Shown: one piece after another, positions 44,223-56,200 of the stretch
How positions within the stretch are numbered: position 1 is the stretch's first letter
How the letters are laid out: every line of letters begins with the position of its first letter
Assembly: GCA_905116865.2 (NCBI GenBank)
Contig: CAJHNH020001149.1
Span: 154,165 to 218,164, forward strand
DNA from: Candidula unifasciata
Lineage: Eukaryota > Mollusca > Gastropoda > Stylommatophora > Geomitridae
Reading direction: 5' to 3'
DNA length: 64,000 nt
Position numbers and translations under genes: made by a program
The notes under the pieces: model-generated
Databases searched by the model: none
Seen by the model: only the letters and a program-made list of their open reading frames with translations
Told to the model about the DNA's origin: nothing

Positions 44223-47192
44223 GTAAGTACTTGTCTGTATATATGTATATAACGTAATACACATATATCATCATAATCAGAAATAGCACCTCTAATAACA
44301 CCATCATTCACCACCATTATCCTCATCCTCTTTTACTGTTTGCTCATCATCATCATCGCCATCACGCAGGGCCGCCGAGAGGATTATTAAGTGCTAGAAC
44401 GAGACCCCTGTCACCTATACACCTTTACATCTTTAAAACTGCCCATTTAACCGCTAGGTAATGCACAAATAATTGCTGTAGAACTTGATACCAGTGTCAA
44501 AGTTAAAATCAGCAATTCAGTTTTGTTAACCCTCCCTCTCCCTTTTTCACTTCCACTTTGAGCTACAGGGACCTCAGAGTAATGTACCGGCTGCAAACCC
44601 TCCCCCCCCCCCCCCCCCAAAAAAAAAAAAAAATCTCTCCTCAGGCCTAGCGTCATGTGCCATACTAACTAACGGGCTAGACGTTCGTCTGTCTACACAG
44701 TTAAATGTTCATTTGTGTCAGGGTCACATTCCATGGAGGAGATCTTTGATGCTACTGTGTTTAGCATGCCAGTGAAACTTCCCACGATTTGCTTCCCAGT
44801 CTGTCATGTTTACATTTGATTATCTCTCGAAAGTACCCCCCCCCCCCCCCCCCTTCCTTCCTTTTCCAAAAAAAAAAAAATAAGATGAAGAAAACCATTT
44901 AATTATTATAGTTAATAACCGTTTTCTCCTTCTTGCTCAAAATCGACCTATTTTATGCTGACAGCTAATCCATTACTATTTCTTTGAAACTTGTAGTGGG
45001 GATGGCCAGGACAAACCAACGAAGAAGCCTCACACCAGATCATCAACCGGTACGTGGAGTGGGGAGGCAACTTCCTGGACACTGCTGACATCTATGCCCT
45101 AGGGAAGTCAGAATCTATTGTAGGCACATGGCTAGAGAGGTGAGTGTTTTATCTGAGGATGCTGAGGAATGGTTGCAATAAGGGGAAAATCAGGCATGCC
45201 TTAAAGCATTTGTATCTTGTAAAGAAGATGATTTTGTTGTTTGCAGCTTTTATTCTTTCCAGAAGATAGTGTTATATTGTGCTATGAAGAGGAAAGGGAG
45301 TCATAGTCCATGGCGATGGCGTGTGTGAACAGAAGACCCGCCTGTGTTATGAGAAAAGCCTTCCACAATTCGAGCATCGGATTTCAAGAACTTTGCTGCC
45401 TTCACTTGTAGTTAGTGTGAGTCTTCTCAGACACCCAGCTCTCAACTTCTCTGCAATTGTTTCCCCTTTGTTTCTATTACTTTCCTGATTTTTTTCCCTC
45501 CACTCAACACAGACCATGGCATTGTGTTCCCACGAATCTACCCCAATAGCTGTATCATTCATGTCCCACTTACACACATCTTTATGTCGTAGATGATGCA
45601 TGCCTCCACAACTTCTATCCATCCGTAAATCACCAAAGAGGATGTCCTTGGGAACTCTACCACTCTCGATTCTCCAAGTGTGGCCCAGCCATCTGAGGAA
45701 ACTAAGCATGAAGAAAACCGGTGTGGTACCTGCTCCTTCCAATACTGCAGTGTTTGTGATCTTGTCTTGGCACTTAAGGCCATGTTTGAAGAAGATGATA
45801 CGTTAGTGGAGAAAAATTACATGATGGTACAGAAAAGTGCCTTTTCATATGTAAAATTATTCACGTTAGCCATGCAATGACTTTTCAGCACTCCTCTGTA
45901 TTACAACATATCTAAGATCTCAGAGATGATTTGTTTCATTTTGTTTATTCAGAGATAACAGTCATGGATTAAATGTGCAAATTGACATACATCTTATCTG
46001 GTTTTCCCTAAACATCTAATAGCATCAAAGCGGAAAAAGGTGCTACGAGTTTCATAGATAAAAAAAAAAAACAGAAATATAACTACTTAGGTTCCTAATA
46101 AAACACAATCAGGAATTACATTGGGATTGTCGCGACAATAAAACTTTCATCAGCATGTATAATCTACAATTAATGATTCAAATACCTCAAAGAATGCACA
46201 CAACTTAGCTTTTAAGAGAAATATGTTGCCACGCTTAAAAATAAATTGAGTGGGGGGGGGGGGCGGGGTGGGGTGGTTGTTGGAGGGTGTGTATAAAACA
46301 TGTGTATAGACGGTGTATCATTTTCTTTTCTTGACTCATTGTTACCACAGAGGCGCCGCTGTGTAGCGGCTAGACACTCTCCGCGGATGGAAATGTCTTG
46401 AGTTCGGAACTGACGGAACAGGACTTTTTTTTCAAAAATGAACTCGGTTCCCAGGATGACCCAAATTTTATTGGGTACCAGGTATAACGGTGGAAAATAA
46501 AGGCAGACGGTATAATACTGACCAAATAGTCCCGGAGTGCTGATTGTCTATAAAATAAAGGCCTGAAGGCGTGAAGTTTGGTCCGTTTATGTTATAGTGC
46601 CCTGATTGCCTACACGTCTGTTTAATTATTGTGTAATCGACAGACAACCCAGAGACAAGTTTGTGATCGCCACCAAGGTTCGACAGAACATGGGCACAGA
46701 TCAGAACGTCAACAACGTGGGACTGAGTCGTCGACACATCACCGCCAGCATCGACAACAGCTTGAAGAGACTTCGCACAGACTATGTCGATCTCTACCAG
46801 GTGGTCATTTCTTTTACTTTGTCCTTTTGTTTTCTAGTCTGTGTTCTTTCAGTAACAGGTTTAGAAGATACACAGGGGTGCTGCTTGGATGGTGATATTC
46901 AACGCCACACGCTTTCCATCTATCCATCGCTTGCGTTGGTGATATCTACCTCTGCTTCCATTGTACGTAAGTGACGGTGTTCTCTTTGGTGCAGTGTCCT
47001 GTGGCAATCTGGATAAATGTCAAAACCCTTTTATGTGTTGTCTCTTGACGTAGTTTAGCACTAGTTCGGTCCCCATTTGTTTCCTAAATTTGTCGTTTCG
47101 GATCCTTTCCTTCTTCGTGCTTTTAAGATCTATCACAGGAATTTAGTTTTTGTTTTTGTTTGATTTATACAAGGTACAGATGCTAAAAAAGA

Positions 47193-47237
<45 letters not shown>

Positions 47238-50200
47238 CACCGGCATTCATGTCAAGCTATTCTGCATTCATCTTAAATTGTGCTGCATTTATCCCAAGTA
47301 GCTATGGGTGGTTTTCTTGGGCACGGAAATGATGCAACTGTGTTATGGTCAGACCTGCCATCACCTGATTCATCCCTGCTTTCATATCTAGGTGTCCTGC
47401 ATTCACATCAGTCCACTATTCATTCCTGTTTGTCCCTAATTAATCTTAAGCTATCCTCCATTACGCTCAGGTTGTTGATAATACTGGTGTTGATCACGTC
47501 TATCGTGTCGATGATTTTGATAGTATCGGGTGCCTAATATCGAATGGGGCCTCGAGTGCTGGAGGTCCCGGGTTCAAGCCCCTGTAGAGGCTGGGATTTT
47601 TTCATGTGGACTTTTAGTAATTTTCGCTCGTCTCTAGGGAGTAAGAGTGGACGCCCGTGTGTAATTGTTGTGCACGTTTGAAAAAAATCCATTTGCAGTT
47701 GGAAATCGAAAAGAGTAACCTAACGGCGCTGCCCGTGCAAAATTTAGAGTTAAAATCGACCCAAAGTATTTCAGGATCCTCGCCGGTGACACTGCGCTGA
47801 GATTCTTTAGACTTAGACTTGAGTTATAAGTAGGATGGAGCATTTATGAGTTATTGCCCTTGTGCCATGATGTTGATCCGTTGTTATAAAGAATAAACAG
47901 TATCGACAGTAATGGATTTGTAAATAATGATGTTAATGTAAATGATAATATTCTTCTTCTTCGCGTTCACTGGTTGTGAAGTTCGACGGAAAGTTCTGGT
48001 TGCTGGTCTAATTCTGATCTTTGTTAAATAAACTGTCTTGCGTGCACATGCGCTTTACAGATCTGGCATATCTGTATGCAGACTGTTGGTTCCTTGCCTC
48101 TCATGAAGATGCACTCCGACTTCGAACAAAGCCTCCACTTATTCTGCTCTTACGACATGCTTATTGCCGAGGCAGTGGGTCTACTCTTCTTTTCTCCACA
48201 ATCGGACCACGGAACCCACACAGGGATTTGACAGGGATGGTGTCCATTATGAAGATGATTTTGAGAATTATGGTGTCAAAAGTGATGTTAATCTCCATAA
48301 TAATGAGGATGATAATAACGATGATACCGGTAATGTTTACGATGAACGAACGAGAATGATGTTAAAATGATGATGATGATGATGACCCTAATGATAATTG
48401 TTATCTTTTTTAATGATGATAGTGACAATGCTAGCTTTATCGGCAATAGTCTTGAGAATATAAACAAAATGATGTAAAACTGATAAATCCTGTAGTGATT
48501 ATCACAACACATAGTGAAAAAGAAGCATCTGAGCAATGCTCTCGAGAGAACAATCAACATACATAATTGTTCGGATTGAAATTGAAAAACTGCGTAGTTA
48601 TTCGAGCGTGCGTTTTTATCAATGGAGGTAAATCCCGAAGGCCTAAAACAATCGATGACTCAGACGCGGAAGAACTGTCAATTGATAAGTTGAATCTTTA
48701 GGTATTTTTTGTGCAATTTGAACAGTTTCACTCATTTAATTACAAAAATTTTGACTCTCACAATTATCACACGATTATGTTTCTTTCAGTAGCTATGTGG
48801 TTTTTCTTTACTAGTATTTTTGCGATCCATCCTGCAGATCCACGCCTGGGACGACGGGACCCCGATAGAGGAAACCCTAAGGGCACTGGATGACCTTGTC
48901 CGCGTGGGTAAAGTGCGTTATGTGGGACTCAGTAACGTCACTGGGTGGCAGCTTCAGAAAATCGTGGACACCTCTGAGCGATACGGCCTCAACTCTATAG
49001 TTAGTCTACAGGTGAGCGGAAACTGTTTATTTGTAAACTGCCAACATGTTGAGAGAAGAAATATTATCTAGAATATAATGTGGAAAAAAAGTATACTATG
49101 CCCTTTTACATTTGCTAAAGTCAAAGTGTCTGTCTCGCAACACCAAGATCAAAATATATAAAACATTGATAAGACCAGTCCTTTTATATGGCACTAAAAC
49201 TTGGAGCACAATAAAGGGAGATGAGGCCTTATTACAGGTTTTTGAAAACAGAGTCTTACGACGAATATTTGAACCGATCAAAGATGCAAACAGTAGTGAA
49301 TGGAGAGTGAGAAGCAATAACGAAATTCATAATCTATTTAAATCACTGCTGATCACTGGCACCATGAGAGTTTATAGACTGAAATGGGTGGGGTAAATTG
49401 AAAGAATGTCAGATGATAGAAAAGTAAAAAGGGAGATGAATGGTGGTAGACCAGGAGGCAGACAAAGAAGGCGAAGAAGAGATCATGGTTAGACAAACCT
49501 GCAAACGCTTGGTGTCACCAAATGGAGAGAGAAGGCCAACCAGAGATATGAATGGAAGCGGGTGATATCTGCAGCAATGTACCTCAAGGGCTCAGACTAC
49601 TGAAAGAAAAGAAACTGGCAATTGTTTTCTCTTTTACATTATTTCCTACTGCTACTCATTTTTACATTTTGACATATTGGTCTGTAATACTTTATCATCG
49701 TTCCTCTTTGATTTCCTTCTCATATCTGTGCAGTTTGTCTTCTATTTCCTGATTGTTCGTTTCGTTTCGTTTCGGTTAATTTTTTTCTGATTCTGTTTCT
49801 TCGTTTCTATACCATGTCGTGAGGTGTTGGTAGTCACGTCAAGGGCCGATTTGTCTATAAAATACAGGCCTTGCTTCATATGCCCATAAGCCTGTGATCG
49901 TGGTAAAGTGTCTTTTTTTTTATACACGCTACCGTTGTATCCGAAACCATTAATTGTTGATATAGTCCACACGCAAATACAGTAATGTACATTGTTGAGT
50001 TTGTAACCTGTGTTGACCTGATTGCAGCAACAATACAGCCTGGCAAGTCGGGACTCGGAACTGGAGGTGTTCCAGGTCAGCAAAAGCGCCGGTATTGCTG
50101 TTCTTCCTTGGAGTCCGCTCAAAGGGTGAGTCTCATGTTGACGCTGACAGGGGTCTACATGTGTGATAATGAGGACGCGTGTATGTGTGCGTGTGTGTGT

Positions 50201-53200
50201 GTGTGTGTCCATGAGACAGGGATAAAGTTGCTTCTTTCCATAGGACAAAACGTAGGCTCTATTGTAGAGACCATCTGCTGCTTATGTATCACGATTGAGC
50301 GTCCAGTCAGCCTTTTGTACTCCAAAGGAAAGGTAACACCAGTACATTTGAAGCAAAACACACAGTAGACGCTGCCTGATCAGAAGGGCAGTGCTCTACC
50401 TCTCCACCTGCCAGAGCTTCCCTCATGAACCAGCTGCCAACCGAGTACATACGTGCCTGGTCTGGTCTGCCATAGATTTCAGTTTTTAGGTTGCCTTTCT
50501 TCTTCCTAAGAGAAGGTCAGCATCCTCCTTATTGTGCTGTTTTGCCCGAAGCCGTTGGCAAAATTTGGGATCTCAAGTTTGGTACACGTCGGCCTCAACA
50601 GAAAATATGTTGTACGAGTTCCATGTGTGTGTATGTGTGTGTGTGTGTTTGTGTGTGTCTGTGTGTGTGTATGTGTGTGTGTGTCTGTGTGTGTGTGTCT
50701 GTGTGTGTGTCTGTGTGTGTGTGTGTGTGTGTGTCTGTGTGTATGTGTGTGTGTATGTGTGTGTGTCTGTGTGTGTGTGTGGGTGCGTGTGTGTATATAT
50801 ATATATGTGTGTGTGTCTGTGTGTGTGTCTCTCTGTGTGTGTATGTGTGTGTGTGTGTGTCTGTGTGTGTGTGTGTGTGATAACACCTTTCGCAATTTCG
50901 GGGTGCCGAGTTCGATCCCAGCTGCGGATGCTTTGTTTTGTCTCGGTTTAGACAGCGTTACCGAGAGCTGACCGTCTAGGGAGCAATGGCAAACTTCTGA
51001 ACATAAATTTTGCTCATAAAAACTATAACAGCATAAAACGATACATGATATTTGCCGGACAGGCGACTTTAGGTTTATCTCAGCTGAGTTAAGTTGAGTC
51101 AAGAATTGATATCACAGCACTCCGAGCATTCCCATTCGCGCTCCATCCCCACCCTCAGCAGCCAGCGCAGAGTTCCAATACCAATGGTGTCATTTGTAGT
51201 CTTAGGTTTATCTTAGCGACCACTGAGTACCTGTTGGTCTCTAAATTTTGGGTCAAGCATCAGGAGTCGCCGTGGTGTAGCGGTTAAAGTCATTCTCGTG
51301 GATCGAAGGTCCATATTTCAGGTCCTGAAGGAGCCAGACTTTTCCATAAAAAAACCTTTGCTCCCAGGTCAACCCAACCTTGAATAGGTACCAGGTAAAG
51401 TCATGAGAAGTAAAGACAGCCGACGTGATGTTGGTCACATCTCCCATCGAGTTCGGATTAGTCAGTGAAACATAGGTGTAGCCCTATATGCCAAATACAC
51501 CTGAATGAGGAAAAAGGTCTTTTTTAAATTAAAAAAAAAAACTTACATACTTAACGTCTCAAAATCTAGAAAATGATGCTCTACTTCTAACTTGTGCTTT
51601 CCGTACATCCACTCTTCTCATAGCACGTGCCGTTTGTTCATCCCTTGTTGTTGTTGTTGTACACAATTATTGTGTTTTCGTTGATGACTTTGTTCGAAGC
51701 CTTCAGTTGTTTCTATTAGCCTCTTTCTATTTCCCTTCTTTGGGCGTCAAGTTTTCTGTATATAACATTCATTTCACTCTCCATTCTAATTTATAATTGT
51801 AGTTTTTCAGTGGCTAGCTGTCGTAACGAATACTTGTTGTTTCATTTTTTTTTTTTTTTGTAAAGACTATGATCACAAATGTGGCTGTACGACACAACGA
51901 CATTCTTCTTCTCACATTGAAGTTCCTAGTTTATTATGGCTTCTTCCTCTTCTTTGCGTTCACAGGCTGTAACTTGGGCGGAGAGTTCCGGTTGTTCATC
52001 CACTGTTTTACAGATCATGTTTCTATGCAAACTGTTCCTTCCTCTCCTCTCAGGCAAATACTCTCCAACTTCAGTTGAAGCATTTCCAGTTAGTTGCCTT
52101 CTTACATGCCTTTTTATGTGCTGTTGGGGCAGCAGGTCTATTCAATTGTTGCCACACAAAAAAGGGCCACAGAACCCACAAAGGGAGTTTATTATATGAT
52201 TTTTATTATGTTCTCAATGGCAGCGGCTTGCTAACGGGCAAGGTCAAGCGTGGAGTGAAGCCAACAGAAGGCAGACTGGGATCTGTGGCGGCAAACACCG
52301 CCATCCCCATGCAGGCGGCTCCACACTGGAGCACTTTTAATGACCAGACATTCGACATCATCGAGACTGTGGAAGCCATTGCCAAGAAACGAGGTAACTG
52401 CTGATGATTTAGATAGATAATGACCAGACAGTTGTTGGTGGAAGGTGCAGAGGAGTAGCTGCGGACAAATAATTATAATATTACGTAATTTTTGTAAAAA
52501 CATCATGCTGATGATACTCATGTTGATCAGAGAAAGCAACTAATTAGAAAACCATTCTAGATCAGATTACTCTGAAGAATACTAAATCTCCACTGGGCAG
52601 ATTTCAGATCCAGTAAGCAAATAGGACAAGACACCAAGCAAGAAAATGTGTACAATTTTATAAGAAAGCGCCGCTGGAACTAAATCAGCCATGCACTCAG
52701 AATGGGTAAGACAAGACTTCCCCTCAAGCCCTTACATAAACACCGGAAGGGAATAGAAAATCGGGAAGACCGAGAGAGACCCTTGGTAGAACCATCTTCA
52801 GGGAAGGCTTAACAATGGGCCTAATGAACAACTAAGGCATAAAACAAGTGGCAACGAGCCACTAGACATAGAAAGCTATGACCCCTGCCCTCTGTGCCAC
52901 CCTAGGCTCAAGAGGAGAGACTAACTAACAAACTAACTAACAGAATGCCCGCAGCCCACCAAGACGGTTTCAGTTCTTTGAGCTAGTGGAAAAACTGAAA
53001 TGTTGACGATAAAGTTGGAGGGGAAGGAAGTCGTGATGAAACTAACAGATAGGATGGTGAACAGTTTGGCAAACTGGCATGACAGAACACTATACGAAAA
53101 TTTTGACATTTGATGAGACACACGGCTGTGGAGAAATCATGCCCAACTTAAAAATATATAATTCCGTTTTGTGTAAAGGCTGAAATGTTCCAACCACTAT

Positions 53201-56200
53201 GCTGTAGAATTTAGGTTGAGAAACCTCAATTCTCTTCTTTAATTTATATGAAATCGTCAATGATTTGCATCCGTACTCTGCAAACACAGCGACGCAGCAC
53301 TGTATTAAACTATTGCCGTTTACTGTCCGTCAGGCCGCAGCATCCCTCAGGTGGCGCTCCGTTGGCTGCTCCAAAAAGACATAGTTCCATCGGTCATCAT
53401 CGGAGCCAAGACTCTGGCTCAACTGGACGACAACATGCTGGCCGCTAATGGCTGGAGCTTGACCAAGGAGGAGGTAAGTAAATCATTAGGCAATTAAACA
53501 TTCATTCGTAATAATGGGGTCCATGTGTTTATATCTTTAAGCGTCATTGTCGCCAATTGGCTCGCTGGTGGCGACAGTATTTGAGTCTCTCTCCTGTGTT
53601 TGCATCAACATTGCAGGGGTCCTTTTCAGGGCTCTCGGTTTCGTGCAATGCTAAACGATTTTATATTGCGCACATAACCTAGTCACAAATATAACCTAGA
53701 GCTCCCCTTTTGGGGATGCGGGTTAAACGTGACGGGGTTTTTTTTCTTGCAAAGCACGTGTCGAGCCTTCAAACGTAATCGGCGTATAGGGCTTGACCTA
53801 CATTTGATAGACCAATCATCAATCAGTGCACGCCGGCCGCCTTTAATGTCCATATATTTACCTGGTACTCATTTAAGGGTCCCAAGTAGGGACAGAAAGA
53901 AATCGCCAGGCATATAGGAACTACACGAAATAAATCAGAAGAGCTATCAGAGGAGATAAAAAACAGTTTATTATAAATACCTGTAATAGAATTGAACAAC
54001 TCCAGATGCAAGGAAGAGACAGAGACATGTTTAAAGAAATTAAAACTTTGAAATACGAATGCAGGCCTTCTTTACATGTAATAAGTGATAAACACGGTAA
54101 CACATTAACGGAAACCAAAGACATATTAGAAAGATGGAAAGAATACTGAAGAGAAATGTATGAAGATGTGACAGGTAATTCAAAAACGACTTGTGAAAGT
54201 TATGAAAAAGAACCAGAGCCATTACTGGATGAGGTACGATCGGCAATACACAGCCTGAAGAAAGGAAAGTCACCAGGTTGCGACGAAATACCAGCAGAAC
54301 TACTTCAAGCAGTATGAGAAACCAGGGTCCGAATCTACCATGCACTGTGCTCGAAGATCTGGAACAGTGGCACTTGGCCTAAAGCGTGGAAAAGAATATT
54401 CTATATCCCTCTCCCAAAAAAAGGAAATCTGAAACTACGCTCCAACTACCGTACCATCGCATTAATAAGTCATGCTAGCAAAATTCTTTTACGCATTATC
54501 ATGAAAAGGATGGAAAGGAAACTACAATATGAGCTAGATGAAGCACAAGCGGATTTCAGACAAGGAAGAGGAACTGGGGATCACATCTTTAATATGAGAA
54601 TTATTTTTGAAAAATGCAGAGAATACAACAAAGATCTTCATGCTTGTTTTATTGATTATAGCAAGGCATTTGATTGTGTCCAGCACCACAAACTGTGGAT
54701 TATTATGAAAAGTATGGGGTTTCCAGCGCATTTAGTGCATTTAATTGAAAATCTTTATCATGAACAACCACCAGCCATCAGAGCAGCTGGTGAAACATCT
54801 GATTGGTTCGAGGTGCAAAAGGGGGTGAGGCAGGGGTGCATTCTATCACCATACCTCTTCAATATATACTCAGAAAATATAATGAAAAATGTCAAAAATG
54901 ACGTGATTTGTGACAGTTATGATCCGCTCAAAATTGGTGGCAACCCTATTCCGGAACTCCGCTACGCAGATGACACAGTCCTCCTTTCGAACAGCGTAAA
55001 GGGAGTAAAAAATTTAATATTGTCTGTCCAAAAGCACAGTGAAGATCAAAATCTGTTCTTGAATTTAAAGAAAACGAAAATAGTGTCCACAGATAAAACT
55101 GGCTGTCACCCAAAAATAACAATAAATAATTAGGAAATTGAAAATGTCACACACTTTGAATATCTAGGATCTATAATAAACAGCAATGGAGACTGTTCAA
55201 CAGAAATTAAAAGGAGGATGGCCTTGGCAGTGCAAAGATTGAACAGCCTTAAAAGTCTATGGTTAAGCACCAGCAAGGAGATAAAAATTAGAATTTTGAG
55301 AGCATGCATCTTCCCTGTGGCTACATACGGATGTGAGTCGTGGACTATCTCTCAGTCCTTAAGAAAGAGAATAGGGGTTTTGAGCTGAAAGGCTGTAGAA
55401 AGATTCTCAGAATATCTTGGACAAAGAAGAGGAGAAAGATTGACATCTTTAAAGATCTGAACATCAAGGAAGATCGGCTAATAAACAGCATCCTTTCTCG
55501 GAAGCTGAAATATTTTGGTCATATCAAGCGCCACAACGGATTGGAAAAAAATATAAAAGAAAGCATGGTACCAGGAAGGAGGGGCAGGGGCCGACCGACA
55601 CGAAGATGGGCACAGGATATAAGTGACTCCTTGAGTATGAAAGTATATGAGGCAGGAGAACTGGCGAGAGACCGAGTTTTTTTCAGGCAGACTGTGATGA
55701 GAGCGACGTTCTGCAAAGGACCTGCTACATGATGATGACTAATTTAAGGCTGGGTTGAACTGGGAGCCAATGTCATTAAAAAAAAAACATGTCCGGCTTG
55801 GTCAGGACCGGAACCCGTGACTTTCAGATTCGCAGGCGAGAGTCTAGTCGCTACATTCCTGTGTTATAGTTGGGATGTGATTGTAATGTTTAAATTTAAT
55901 AACGACTGACAGAGTTAAAGCCCAGATAATCAACGTCTAATCACTGGATGTTATCCCATACAGCTTGATCTTTTCCCATATAGCTTCTGGCTGTCTACTA
56001 GATTGCTGCACAAAGCACGGACTCTGTAGTTCCAGCGACGATACCTAGGTGTATCTGAGAAAAATGTGTTCTTGCAAATTAGGAAACTGTGGTTAATGGA
56101 ACCCACTATCTTCAGATTGTGAGGCAAGCAGCTACCTAAATGCATAAATACCCCAACCTTACTCGTGGAAGGTACGATTCCCCTGTGGATTCTTAATTTT

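Noticed and set aside
50491..51102. Frames of 129-198 codons with Val-Cys or His-Thr repeats
   Set aside because: They are translations of the long GT microsatellite and adjoining SINE-A, not genes.
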